A DNA stretch of 64,000 nt. Source: Pampus argenteus. Its lineage: Eukaryota; Chordata; Actinopteri; Scombriformes; Stromateidae. The stretch is taken from the NCBI GenBank assembly GCA_036937835.1, contig CM072868.1:6262001-6326000 (forward strand), read 5' to 3'. The position numbers and the translations under genes were made by a program. Positions 36,301 to 47,649 of the stretch are shown one piece after another; positions within the stretch are counted from its first letter, which is position 1, and each line of letters opens with the position of its first letter. Under the pieces are notes generated by a model, which had not been told where the DNA came from, searched no databases, and worked only from the letters and a program-made list of their open reading frames with translations.

Positions 36301-39300
36301 AAAAGTAGGAAATATATTGCAATCTTGACACTACAGAGTTGAGCAATTTGAGAGCGAGGCAATTCCATCTCATGGGATCAAGTAGTATTTTCTGCAGTTA
36401 GATGTGAGTCTTCTGCATATGGTGAGAATGAAACTCCATTTAGCATTTAAGAGTGTAACCTAGACTCCAACTTTGGATTCTGCATCCCCTCGGTGATGCC
36501 AGGCAACTCAGACTTCAAACCCCAAAGAAATCTCCTTTCTTGTCTGTGTTGTGGAAACAGATGGCTTGAATATCTCTGCACAGATGCAAAACACGAGCTC
36601 GCAGTTACCCAATGCTTTGTGAGGAATGTATTTCCATCGTGCCTGTGCTGATGCTGGTAGACAGAGTGGGGGATTGTTGTGAGGAAATGATGTGTGCAAC
36701 TGCTGTGTCAGCGACAGAGGGATGCTGATGCACAGACCTTCTCAGTTCCCACCATGGACGACCGACCACTGACACAGCTGGATTGTGCTTACACTTATGT
36801 GGATCTGGCAACAACGGCAGCCATGCAGACAACAGAACTGGAACAGCTATTGAGCCGATTTAAAAAAAAAAAAAAAAAAAAGAAATGTACAAAATGTATC
36901 AGAAAGAAACCATGTAATCCTTTAATTCACAATATAAGTTGCAGTTGCTATTGTAATGTTTCTGTTCACAGTTTAGATTGGGTCTGCCTAGAAAAGTTGC
37001 ATGAACCTTCTTTCAGTGATCACATTAAAGTGGTTTAAGTGCAGAAAAATCTCAAAGCAGGAATTTCCCTGCTCACTGCGCTCAGTTATGATGCCTCTGG
37101 TCAACAGCGTGACCAAAATGTGTCAGAAACAGGAATAACAACAGTGCCTTGAGCGTAATGATGTTCTGCTCTCTGGAGGTGTGAGGCCTCTCCTATAATT
37201 ACCACTTCATCAGTGAAGTAAAGGGAAAACAGTGACCCCAGGAATTTTTTTTTTTTTTGTCTGGGATGGTAAACGGTTTGTCTTTGCTGTGGTTGGACGG
37301 CGGGTTTTGCTGGTGTCAGCCAGACAGACTGCCTTGTCCTATATGTCTGGGTGTCCTATGTATTTCAGGGAAACCAAAACCTCGACTGTCTCATCAGTGA
37401 AATAGGTAATGAAAGAACAGACAAACTGTGCTTTCAATTGAACTCATTCTGTCAAACGTGTCTCGAGGATTTCTCTTAAACAACGGCGTGACGCTTCAAG
37501 ATTACTTTTTGCAGAGTAAACATATGGTATGTGCCCTCATTTATCTAAAATTTGTGTTTGTTTTTTGCTTTTTCACTCACATTTTTACTTTTCTCCTGTT
37601 TACTCCTGTAGCCAATTATCTCGTGCTGCAGCATTTTTTACTGCTTACTCCACTATTGGCCTGGAGAAGATGTAGACAACAATGTTCCTCTTCTGATACA
37701 TGATATGAATGCAAGAAGCAGTACTTTTTTTAATGTGATATGCAAAGTTAACAAAAAAAAAAAAATTATATATAAATAATACGTGATAGACTGACAATAT
37801 AACTTGTTTTAACTTAATTGTTCTTATGAAAAAGAAAAGCACATGTGTTTTTCCTTCCTTTTTTTTTGTTGTTGTCATTTTATACATGTCAGATCCAGAT
37901 GTGGAAAACCGGGCAGTGGTGCAAACATTTGCCTAAGTAAAAACGTTGAAGTGAAAGTGGCGTGAAAAAGCAGGAATAAAACATCAAGGGGAGGTGCCGT
38001 TTCATTTTTAACCTCTAAAGACCTGCTTCAGCACTAAATGACCTTTGACCCTGCATATCCTCAGAATCCCAGATCTCTGTGCTTTCACTCTGGCCCCCGC
38101 GCCTGTCAGAGCCACATATTTATGGTCCATGTCTGATCACAGTGTCCACCTGTTTTTTCACTTTCTCAGCTCAGAAATGTTTCATTTCCTCTCATAATTC
38201 ACAGCATACAAGGTTGTTTTCCTCCATATGAATGCAACAGACACCTGTGTGTCTCTTATAGTCAGCATCATATCATATAATCTAAAAGAAGCTACATACA
38301 TACAGGATCGTAAACGTGAGGAAGTAGGCTTAAATAAACCTGCATTATTAGATCTTAGGTCTTCTGTGAATGTGAAGTAGAAATATATATATTTAGCTTT
38401 TACTGTATGTCTCTTTTTTCACATATATTGTATTAGTGAGCCATGGCAGAGTCAGACACCTTACATTTAATGCACTGTTGTGAGATGAATATTCATATAT
38501 GGTGCTGCCCTGAGGCTCACCCTCATTGCATCCCCACCTAATCCACTTTCCAGACCTGCTACACCACCGACCAACCTTCCATAGCCTTGTTCCTGACCTT
38601 TTGTGTGACAAGCAGTAATTGAGATTCTCAGCTTACTGCTACCTAATTAAAACAGCCTGAACCTTCTGGAGCTTTGGACAGAGAGAAACAGGGAAGGAAA
38701 GTAAAGTGTTTAGCAGAGAGAAAGCCTGAAAAAAAAAAAGAGAAAACATCTGCTGCTGCTCATTAACACATCGAACGGTGAATTTGGGGAAAGAAAATAA
38801 GTTCCTTTTTTCAAATATATCAGCTATAGAAGAGTAGCAGACATTGAGGGAAACTTCTGACTTGATATTCATGGAATCTTCTCTGTGCATTCCTTATACA
38901 CAGTGAAGCATGTGCAATAATTGTTTTACATGCCTGCGAGGATCTACTGGGTTTGGCTCTGTTTCCGATGACAGTGTGTCTGTGGTTAAGACCGTCTGGA
39001 CTCCATCTGGCCTCTAACCCAAACCACAGGATTCAGTCCACAGCTCATTAGTACTCATTTATTCCATCCACTTCCAACAAAGCTGTATGTCACTGTTGCC
39101 ATCTATTGGATACGTGAATTCACATCCTTGCATGTGCAATTCCCATGGAGAACAGTCCATGGTAGCGATAACTAAAAACTGAAACCACACACACTTATCC
39201 AGTACAAAAACCTTTGTAGGCAAAAGATACTTTCAACTACGCATTGCTCGATAATCCGTCATGACTTCTATATTTGTCACATGAACCACAAATGTCTGCA

Positions 39301-40658
39301 TTTTATTTACTTTTCTTGCAGTAATTAAGAGAAAAAAAGATATCCAGATGCTACGTTGCAGCCATGGGAAAACTCTGGTATATGTGAAATGAAATATTGT
39401 CTCATACTTTGATTGAATTCTGAGAGGCAGCTTCTATTAGCATCCAGAGCAAAGTAAATCAGCCGTAAATCCCATAATCTGCCTCATCCATCACAAGGAT
39501 GAGGCTATGTCAGGGCAGAGAACCAAAACCTCAGCACACAGCACAAGGCTGGTGGTCTTTATTGTGGACTTGCAAGTACAAGATAGACTAAAGCTCATCT
39601 TTATGCATGAACACTGTAAATATATTGCATTAATTATGGATGATGATGTCATTTTTGAAAGAGAGTCAGCCCATCTTGCTTGCAACGACACGACTGAGCC
39701 ACTCCTGAGTAGTCCTCTGTCTTGTCCAGCAAATTGTTCCAAAAAAAATTCAGAAGGAAGAGATGTGAAAAGCAAAGAGGGAAGTTGCAAGACATCAAGG
39801 AAAGGGATCGCACAGAGGGACATCTCTAAGATGTGTGGACTGGAGGAGACAACTTGTTGCTAAAAATAGAAAATGTAATATTTTATTTATCACGTATGCA
39901 CGCTTACACAAGCGCGCGCGCACAGATGCATACACTTACACACAAATGTTGTATGTTACACAAACTGTTTTATGTATTAGACTTACTTGCGGGTTCATGT
40001 ACAGGCTGGTGGACTTTGTGTGTGTGGGTGAAAGAGATGTAGAGGCAGACAGACTGAGATTGTGTGCCTACATGAACTATAAAAAAAGAACATGTCTTGC
40101 TCTGCCGGAGACAGGAGCTCTGCCTCGTACAGTCTTAGACGAGAATTATACTCAGGTAGCAAATAATAGCTGGTGACATTATCACTTATATCAGCAGGCC
40201 GCCCTCATGCATATCATATCACTTCATTGTGAGCTGCCGAATGAAACTTTTGTGTGCAGACTGCAGCACGCCACCTCCAGTATCTAAGAGACAAGTGAGA
40301 TAAACCCATACACATCTAGCTGTTATCAAAATGATTTTTTTTTATGCTTTTGCCCTAACTGGATAAGGTGACAAGAGCAGAAAACACTCAAATGACATTC
40401 TGTCACAATAGAACGATTGTGCTGATTCTATCATATCATGAATAAACCCAACTGCTATCAGTAGAATACCTCTGCCTTTACATACTGTATTTTAATCTTG
40501 CCCAGAGCAGCTTTGAAGTCAAACACAGGGTTAAGTTCATTGTTATGACATACAGTGCATTTTTAAGGGATTAGCCCCCCCACTGTACTGGCTCACCTGT
40601 CCTGTACTGAATAAATCTGGCAGGTAAAATAACAACAGAACACCAGGAAGCAGCACGC
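33036..40658. other. noncoding stretch, possible intron
   Basis: No gene is supported. The stretch has AT microsatellites at 33335-33365 and near 35163-35180, poly(A) tracts near 35469, 36861-36879 and 37755, and unsupported ORFs on both strands. The ORFs at 36694-37038, 39507-39863 and 35391-35771 read like chance frames, with lysine runs made by poly(A). Confidence 0.55.
33335..33365. repeat. (AT)n microsatellite
   Basis: About 15 AT units, ending in TTAATTAATAG. Confidence 0.95.
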
Positions 40659-40998
40659 CGTGTTGAGCATTTCCAAGATGTGCTTAATCAGCCAGAACCT
40701 AATGAACCGGCCAACCCCTCCCATGCTGTTGATATCTTAAACATCAACTGCAGAGGAGGTAATGAAGTCCATCAAAGCCATAAACACCAGCAAAGCTGCA
40801 GATATCGTCTCCATCTATGCTCAGTCCAGTCCACACCTGGAGAGAACCCAGGCCACGCTTCACTGGATTATGCGAAAAGCAACTTCTGACAAACATAAAG
40901 GCATCCAGTGGACTCTGTCTAGCCAGCTTGAAGTTCTTGACTCTGATCTTGCTGTTAAAAAAAGCTGCATAAAATCTGCGAGTGACATCTGGTTGTAA
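40659..40998 (+). mobile_element. non-LTR retrotransposon relic with internal deletion in the reverse transcriptase
   Basis: Reading forward, RVEHFQDVLNQPEPNEPANP matches the region just before the reverse transcriptase domain of many LINEs (W.EHF..VLN.P). After a frame change comes EEVMKSIKAINTSKAADI, equivalent to the usual E(V).xAIkxlkxxKAaGiD block. A few residues later the same frame reads TLHWIMRKATSDKHKGIQW and QLEVLDSDLAV, which resembles the segment at and just before the FADD active site (LEDLDFADDLA). The 150 or so residues normally between, with motif A and PQG, are missing. The catalytic FADD is degenerate, so the copy is dead. The clade (RTE-like or related) is uncertain. Confidence 0.7.
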
Positions 40999-42736
40999 AT
41001 AGATTAGACTTTAAAATGCAGAAGAGCTTGTTTGAGCCCTGAAGAAACCAGCTCATTGACAAGCTCGTATAGATCTCAACTGTGTGTGGGTTTATATATG
41101 TGTATATAGGTTGGGTGTTATGTCTTTATGTCTTTATATTATCGGTGATGTTGCTGTCATGCAGATATCGGCATGTTTCTGCGTGGAATATGTACAGGCT
41201 GTGAACAAATCTCCCTCCAGGACATTAAAGAGTCTTGTGATTCGATGTCGTAAGGCAATAAAACATGGAAACTTGCAAGAGGGGGTGAATACTGTATATA
41301 GTCTTTCTTATTAACCAGTTCTTATAGGAACATTTAAATAATACACTTGAAAACCTTGCCTTTAAATCATAATGCATACTGTATGTACAGTATTTAACAT
41401 TTCTCATGTCAGAAAACTTCCAAATTTTAAACCAGTGCCTCGACTCAACGCTAAAATCCAAAGCAGCACCGCCGACTTGTGTTTGGAGGAAAACCTGTAT
41501 CACTAATGTTCATATGAGTGCAATTCGCCCAGCTTAAGAGGTGTTGGCTCTGGCCAAACACTGCTCAAAACGCTCAGAAAGCCCTACAGAAAGCTAAAAA
41601 CTGAACATATTTAATTATTAAAACAATAGTAAATTTACTGTAGAATCGTTTATTTTGTCAACGCAGACAAATACAATCCTGATATTTCCTCCCAGTGTAC
41701 TGCAAGTCTTCTTTTGGCTGTGTGACATTTGAGGGCACCATTGCACTTCACAAAATTAGTCATTTTATCTAGTAAGGGACTCAAGACTTTCAGTGTCACC
41801 GTCATCTAAAACTGCACAAGGTATCACTTTTCATGCCATCCTGAGACCAGCTCCGGTCTCCTTGGAAAGGTAAGTGACCTGCTCTAGGTTGACTTAGTGC
41901 CTCTTCCATCCCATTCCAGTCATTTAATCTTGGAACAGTATCAAGATAGCGATCTCCCTTTAACCTCCACAGAAGGGACGGACACAAAGGGACACATTCC
42001 CCACTTCATCACTCAGCGTCAAGCAGTGGTGGCATGCCAAACAATTCCATTAACCAGCAGCCAAAAGCCCGGGGACAGCAGCAATGTCCTGAATCAACCG
42101 CAGCTCTCTGCTCATTTGAACATCCTCTCTCCTCCCAACATCCATGCACTCGTGTGTCAGCATATATAATGAACTCACTCAGAGCTACACTCAGCTCTAC
42201 CTCTGAGGAGATAGGCAGCAGCATCACTCTGAGTAGCTTTTTACAACTCAACGCTGATCAATTAATGACTACGAATGAGACCCTGAGAGATACATAGGAA
42301 TATTAGAGTGATGCTGAGAGAAAGAAGAGCACAGGGAGCGGAATAATAAACTATGAATTGCAACTCACAGCAAATCCAACAGCAGCGAGGCACTTTCACA
42401 GCCCCGTACATATTGATACCTCTTAAAGCTGGCAACACATGCCAAGGTCGCTGGCCTCATATAGACGATTTATTTCACTCTCATATCCAGGTGCCTGTCA
42501 CGGAGAAATGAGCCGAGACTCAAACAGCAACCGGAACAATTAAAGTGGTGCATAATGTTTAGTGTTTCCTGGATCTTTCTTCACAAGTGCAGGAAATAAA
42601 TAGGAACGGTGGAAAGAAGTAACAGAAAGAGAAGACGTTTGACCCTGCTTGTCTTGGTGTAATCAAAAAGGAAGGTAAGATTTCAGAAAAGAAAAAGAGT
42701 GATATAGAGTAGCAGAGGGAGGAGGATATTACTCAC
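40999..42736. other. noncoding stretch, possible intron
   Basis: No gene is supported. Some of the first few hundred bases could belong to the decayed LINE before it. Short overlapping ORFs on both strands at 41.8-42.3 kb show no motif. Confidence 0.55.
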
Positions 42737-42863
42737 GGCTCCTGTCACCTTTCCACCTCCAGCTTCCCTTGTACTTTCCCGAGCCGTCCCCTGGTACACA
42801 CACTCCACTCAGCACCTCCGTCAGCAGCACCAGCAGCAACAGTGGCATCCGCCTGGTGGCCAT
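42737..42863 (-). CDS. candidate first coding exon with signal peptide, unrecognised secreted or membrane protein
   Basis: The minus strand has an ATG in strong context (GGAGGCATGGCC, G at -3 and +4) and an in-frame TGA upstream near 42930. It encodes 42 residues plus one base and then a near-consensus donor, C|GTGAGT. The protein starts MATRRMPLLLLVLLTEVLSG, a clear signal peptide with basic n-region, Leu-rich core and small residues at the likely cleavage site. It continues VCVPGDGSGKYKGSWRWKGDRS, a short basic aromatic segment. Without splicing, the frame meets TAA three codons beyond the coding segment. The exit phase (1) matches the candidate exon at 25859-25948, giving a 16.8 kb first coding intron. 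I do not recognise the protein family. The start, peptide and donor together make chance less likely, but no transcript evidence is available. Confidence 0.5.
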
Positions 42864-43602
42864 GCCTCCCCCTGAAGCTTGCACTACAGCAGAGAACCAA
42901 GGGCCATTGGGGCTGCTGTCCCACGCTCAATCATATCTCTCACAGCTGTATGGAGAATTCCAAAACAACACGTCCTCCGCCTCCTCTGTCTTCCCTGGAG
43001 CGTTAGCCCTGGGCCACGACAGTGAAGCCCCAGAGAGGTCACACTCACCACAGACACCCCTCCTCCTCTTAGGGGATTGGAATGATCCTTCTGAGGGCGA
43101 TAGCTGCGCAGACTGACTGTAATTCCATCATTGGTAGACAAGCAAAGTAAGCCTGGATTTCTGGAGCTTCACACTAAAATATTGATCTTTTTTTTTTCTT
43201 TTCTCTCCGCTTCTTGGAGTTAGAGATGTATTTATCGCAGTCCTGGTTAAAGCCTCAAACTGAGCTCAGTAGTAACAGCTCCCAAAAGCAGAGATAGCAC
43301 AGAAAGTTGCAAATTGTTTTTTTTCCTTTTGCAGAGCAGATGATGTTCTGGTAATAGATTGGACCGGTGACACATCACTGATCAAGCTGCAGTCAACTCT
43401 TGTCACCTGCACCAGGCAGCGACTAAATGAGTGAATGTGCCTGGGAGAGTGTGCGTACAAGTAGCCGTGTGTCCTCCCCCTCTCGCTTCATCCACCGACC
43501 ACTCGTCTCAGAGCACATGAGGCAGTGTTGATATAAAAATAAGGACTAAATCACAGAGATAGTTCAGTACAGAGCAGCCTTGACTTTGTCAACAGAGCGT
43601 CT

Positions 43603-43633
<31 letters not shown>

Positions 43634-43651
43634 AGAGAGAGAGAGAGAGAG
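43603..43651. repeat. (GA)n microsatellite with a G7 interruption
   Basis: A perfect purine strand of GA units broken once by a run of G. Long mirror-symmetric GA runs of this kind can form triplex DNA. Confidence 0.95.
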
Positions 43652-44210
43652 TACATCTCACAAGTGAGGGAGGGAGATATGGAGGAGAGAAACTGAGTGA
43701 GACAAGCGTGGAGGGTGTGAATAGCAATTTCTCAAGTGCAATGGCTCTTGTGCTTTTGCACACCTATGATGCTCATTCATGAATGTATTTCCATTGTGGA
43801 TACCCGCACTGTCTGACTGAGCTCAACGGTTGTAACATGTGCATGTATGTGTGTATTTGGGCGTGTGTGTGTGCTACTGAAGCGGGATTACTGTAATCTA
43901 ATGCCTTCACAGATTGAAAAACAAAGCAAAGACCTTCAGATGCATGTACCTGCATGCCCAACCAACCGACCTGTCCAACATACACCTGCATGGACACGCA
44001 CACAGACCAGTTTGACTAGGTGTTTGTGTGTTTGAAATCACCGATTGATGCAAATTAATATCTACAACACTGTTGTTGGAGAGATGTCTAAAATATATCA
44101 CTTACAAAAACTGTGGAACAGTTACAGCACACTGTGAGTCAATATGCATAATCTATGATAGATGCTTTTTGCATTATAAAATTAGAAGAAAAGTGAAACC
44201 TGCCACTATA

Positions 44211-44252
44211 TATTGTTTTATTGTATTGTATTGTATATTGTAGGTTTGTAAT

Positions 44253-44278
<26 letters not shown>
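44211..44278. repeat. (ATTGT)n and (AT)n compound microsatellite
   Basis: Several TATTG/ATTGT pentamers lie at 44211-44240. After a short spacer, about 12 AT units follow at 44254-44278. Confidence 0.9.
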
Positions 44279-44283
<5 letters not shown>

Positions 44284-44974
44284 GCTTGCATTAGTTTCCT
44301 TTTAATGACACTGTCACTGTTTATTTAGTATGAAATCAATAAACCTCATTATAATGATTCATCTGTAATAAACAACAGCAACAAAAGTTTTATATGCATA
44401 CTCTGTGTTTAAAATATACACAATGCACAGATGAACATTGTGTGCACACATGCACGCACACATAAGCACAGCCACACCAAAATGACTATTTTTGTATATA
44501 AAGAAACAAGCTCAGCAAGTCTGGGTGTAGAGTTACACTGCTCGTTTCCTCCGGTTGTCCAGGCTGTCAAGAGGCAGGTGAGTGCAGGTTAACGTGGGAA
44601 ACTGGAGGTGTCAGCAGCCCCCCCCCCTCTGCCCTCCCCCGTCTCTCTCATATGCCCTTCATTACCGTTGTGTTAAACACCATTACCAAGTATAAAATGC
44701 TCCAAAAGCAACATAGTGTAATCCAAATAAATGGAAATTTACAGTGTGTGAGGTCAGTGTGAGAGCGAAAAAAATAAAAAAAATCATAAATCTCTATACT
44801 GGCTTGTTTGCTGAATGCTTTATGGATATCCACAAGCAATTATAAATATAGTATGTGAGTCTATATGCCTCTCACAAATAATCTGAATGCTTGACGTTCT
44901 TATTGTGGAAAAGTGTCTCTATTTGTCAGTCATGTAATCCTAATGCAGTGGCCCTTGAGGACCAGGCTCCTGGA

Positions 44975-45075
44975 GATGTAATTAATCGTGTTACATTAGC
45001 CACTGATGGAAGTCTGATTAAAACAGCTCTCTAATGATTAGGCCTCTGAAATAATTACCACTGCAGTGACGACAG
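44975..45075. promoter_or_regulatory. possible conserved noncoding element (homeobox-core rich)
   Basis: Within about 100 bases there are several homeodomain-type cores: GTAATTAATCG, CTGATTAAAAC, CTAATGATTAG and AATAATTACC. The stretch is unique-looking, not low-complexity and not coding. This composition is typical of vertebrate developmental enhancers, but it also occurs by chance in AT-rich DNA. Only cross-species alignment could support it. Confidence 0.2.
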
Positions 45076-45178
45076 GACACTTCAGCCCCTCAGGACGCCA
45101 ATCTAACACTACCTGTGAAATGTCACTGCTAATGCCAAGTGCTCAGAGACTTGGACAATGCAATGCTAATTTTATGCT

Positions 45179-45213
<35 letters not shown>
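45179..45213. repeat. poly(G) tract of 35
   Basis: An uninterrupted run of 35 G follows TTTTATGCT and precedes ATAAATGG. Such a long poly(dG) tract is rare and can form G-quadruplexes. Its true length is likely to be poorly resolved by sequencing. Confidence 0.95.
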
Positions 45214-45214
<1 letters not shown>

Positions 45215-46144
45215 TAAATGGATTAGCGAATTACAATGGAGACAGCACTTTTTAAAAACTGTCTACAGGTAGCCTAATGTGTATGTTTTAAGGTCTATCT
45301 CTGTTAATATAAAGCCTGAGAAAGAGATTAGCCTCATGTTTACTGGCAGCCAAAGGGTAAACCCACAGGTGCATGACATGCCTGGCAAAAACACATAAAT
45401 AACTCTCTTTGTCAGGCTGCAGAGAATGGAAACATTGATAAATAAAAGATGACTACATCAGTCTCAGCATAGTTATTATAGTCTTATGTCAAGTTCGTCT
45501 GTCTCGTGCATTAGGCAAGCAACGACATGCGATGCTGATGTCACTAATCGTATCTCTGTTTGTGAAATGCTTGTGGCAGTTTCCATTTGTCACTTCTTTC
45601 CTACCTTCTAATGAGTCATTTATCAGTAAATCCAAATGTTAATATGCTATCGGTTTATTTTAATTTGAATAAACATAGCTGATATATTAGTAAGATACAT
45701 AACATAACACAACTTCAGCAGGTGAAACAGAAAACCAACCAACAGCTGTGTGGGTACTTCACTAAGAAAAATCACATACATACATACCGTATGACAAATG
45801 AATTAAACTAGCTAGCACAATCACGCATAATACCACGAACTGCCAGTTTTGCAAATTAACAGTGAAATTATGGGTGTCGCACAGCTGGCTACTATGAAGC
45901 CGCTGCCAAATTAAACCTTGTGCAGTTGTTATTCTTGTTTCCCATACTCAGTCCAAAGATCATGAACAACTTGAGGCCATTTTAAGCAATACATTCATCT
46001 AAAGTGCAAGAAACTTTTAGTCAGTCATACTGCCCTTCGCTTGCATGTAACCTGACCGATAGCGAGACTCCAAACTGCTCCTTAAAAGCAATAAGGACAA
46101 GGATGAAAAGAAGTTACATTTAGAAAAATAGTGCCAAACGCACT

Positions 46145-46495
46145 TGAGTGACAGGTCTTGGTGTGAAGTTTGATGGTCAATTAACCTTTGAGAACTACAT
46201 AAAAATAAAAATAAAAACTCTTTCAGCAGAGGAGCTCACCCTTAAGGCTAAGCTACTGCAACAGACTCTTCACTGGAGTCCTCGGCAGGTGTCTTTCTGA
46301 GAATCCAGCATATTCAGTACAACACCGAGCGGCAAAAACTGAAAACACTATGGAACCACACCCTTTGAGTACCAGCTGTCTCCTTCATCTGACTGTTCGC
46401 TGCATCTACAGACTTGCAGCACCCTGCCTGAAAGAACTGCTCACCCCTGCAATCCTCCAACCTCAGATCAAATGACTGCCCCCCGGGACTAAGCA
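46145..46495 (+). mobile_element. CR1/L2-type LINE relic, C-terminal part of ORF2
   Basis: Forward-strand pieces follow the C-terminal order of CR1/L2 ORF2 proteins. LGVKFDGQLTFENYIK matches LGVxFDxxLxFxxHI. Next come YCNRLFTGVL (DYCNSLLxG) and YSVQHRAAKTENT (IQNAAARxxT). Then LAAPCLKELLTPAILQPQ matches APxYLxELLxPYxPxRxLRS. The segment between the first two is short, and frameshifts and stops break the frame, so it is a dead fragment. It lies on the opposite strand to the intact LINE at 6.9-9.9 kb and is far more diverged. Confidence 0.65.
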
Positions 46496-47100
46496 TGATA
46501 AAATGCTTATGCTTAGAGAAAAGTATTAAAAATGCTTAGTATTATATCTCCGCTGTCACATTTAGGAGGAGAAACAGCAAGCGGCATGTTCTTTCTGGCT
46601 GGAAATTGCTGTTTAATGGTGTTGAATAGCTTCAGGAGCTGAAGGAAGAAAACACACTGTATTCCAAGATATTTCTCAATGACCTTGTGCATGAAAATTA
46701 TTGACCTACTAATGTACTAATGTATATAATAAACCTTGGACAATGTTGCTGTTTCCTGTTTCTCTGCAAATGTAATCTTTAACAGTATTACTCTCTTGAG
46801 TTTATTATTTCATCTTTGTGAACACACACAGAGAGAATGAAATTAAAGATGCTTGTGTTGCAGCGTTTTCGGAGCATGCGTCTCTTACAGCCGCCGCACA
46901 GCACAGCCTTGAAAATGTGATCTCTTTTAGAATCTGTTCCTCGTGTCAGTATGGTGTTTATGAAGTTCCCATTCTGGTCTCTCTAGCTCTGCCAATGTGA
47001 TGTGACAGCAGGGTTGATGGGTGGTACAAAGACACCCAGCAGGGATGAACAGGCGGAGGACTGGACATTAGTACACAGCTTGGAGCACAGCAAGAGATTC

Positions 47101-47131
47101 GGGGTGGGGGGTGGGGGGGGGGGGGGGGGGG
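47101..47131. repeat. G-rich tract with G19 core
   Basis: 31 bases of G broken by two T, at positions 47105 and 47112. The last 19 bases are uninterrupted G. It is a strong G-quadruplex candidate. Confidence 0.93.
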
Positions 47132-47148
47132 CACCCAATTTCTGCCAC

Positions 47149-47176
47149 TCACACACACACACACACACACACACAC
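47149..47176. repeat. (CA)n microsatellite
   Basis: About 14 CA units, 17 bases after the G-rich tract. The two together form an unusual compound low-complexity block. Confidence 0.95.
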
Positions 47177-47324
47177 TTACACATGCAGGGGGAAAAAAAT
47201 AATAAAAGCTAAAGGCGAACTGCAGTGGAGTCAAAAAAAATCCATTTCGAATCATTAAATGTTTGACTTCCAGTAGTGGACTCCACAGCATCATTATACC
47301 TCCAAAAGATACTACTTTGGTATA

Positions 47325-47565
47325 TTTAAAGGAATAAATAGTTTGACATTTTGGGAAGTACGCTTATTCACTTTCATGCTGAGAGAAGATCGATACCACC
47401 TTGCAGCTGATTAGTTTAGCTCAGCACATAGGCTGGAATAAGGGGCATTATCACTTTATGAAAAATAAGATGTTAGTTAGCGAGCTTGTGCTGATGTGGA
47501 GTCTGTTACCTGTGGACAGTGCTAGGCTCGCCGTTTCCTGTCTTTATCATACAGTGGAGTCAAGT
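47325..47565. mobile_element. interspersed repeat, probably a non-autonomous DNA transposon
   Basis: The segment begins AAAGGAATAAATAGTTTGAC, followed by ATTTTGGGAAGTACGCTTAT. It contains GAGAAGATCGATACCAC and GTTACCTGTGGACAGTGC, and then a GGCTCGCCGTTTCCTG-type motif. I recall this order from a short repeat that recurs in percomorph fish genomes and often flanks microsatellite loci. There is no coding capacity. The class is my inference; a repeat library would settle it. Confidence 0.6.
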
Positions 47566-47649
47566 TTCTCATCAGATGTCAGCAGGACCCACAGAGGGGC
47601 CACATTTTCCACTTCTATTCTAAACATATCTCATAACAGCAGAGTGATA

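Larger units (their letters stand above)
42864..46144. other. noncoding stretch upstream of the candidate first coding exon
   Basis: If the minus-strand gene is real, the part next to 42864 would hold its 5' UTR or an upstream intron. I could not place a TATA box or transcription start. The stretch holds a (GA)n run, an (ATTGT)n/(AT)n compound repeat and a 35-base G-run. The ORFs at 42769-43141 are other frames across the candidate exon and its upstream DNA. Confidence 0.5.
46500..47324. other. noncoding stretch with G-run and (CA)n
   Basis: No gene is supported. The G-rich and CA-rich runs at 47101-47176 create long chance ORFs on both strands. Confidence 0.6.

Noticed and set aside
36694..36880. 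Plus-strand ORF ending at a run of about 20 A, resembling a processed retrocopy with a poly(A) tail
   Set aside because: The frame reads through the A-run into lysines, no parent protein is recognisable, and no target duplication was seen.
39507..39863. 118-residue plus-strand ORF overlapping a 110-residue minus-strand ORF
   Set aside because: Neither frame shows a domain, signal peptide or splice logic; overlapping frames of this size occur by chance.
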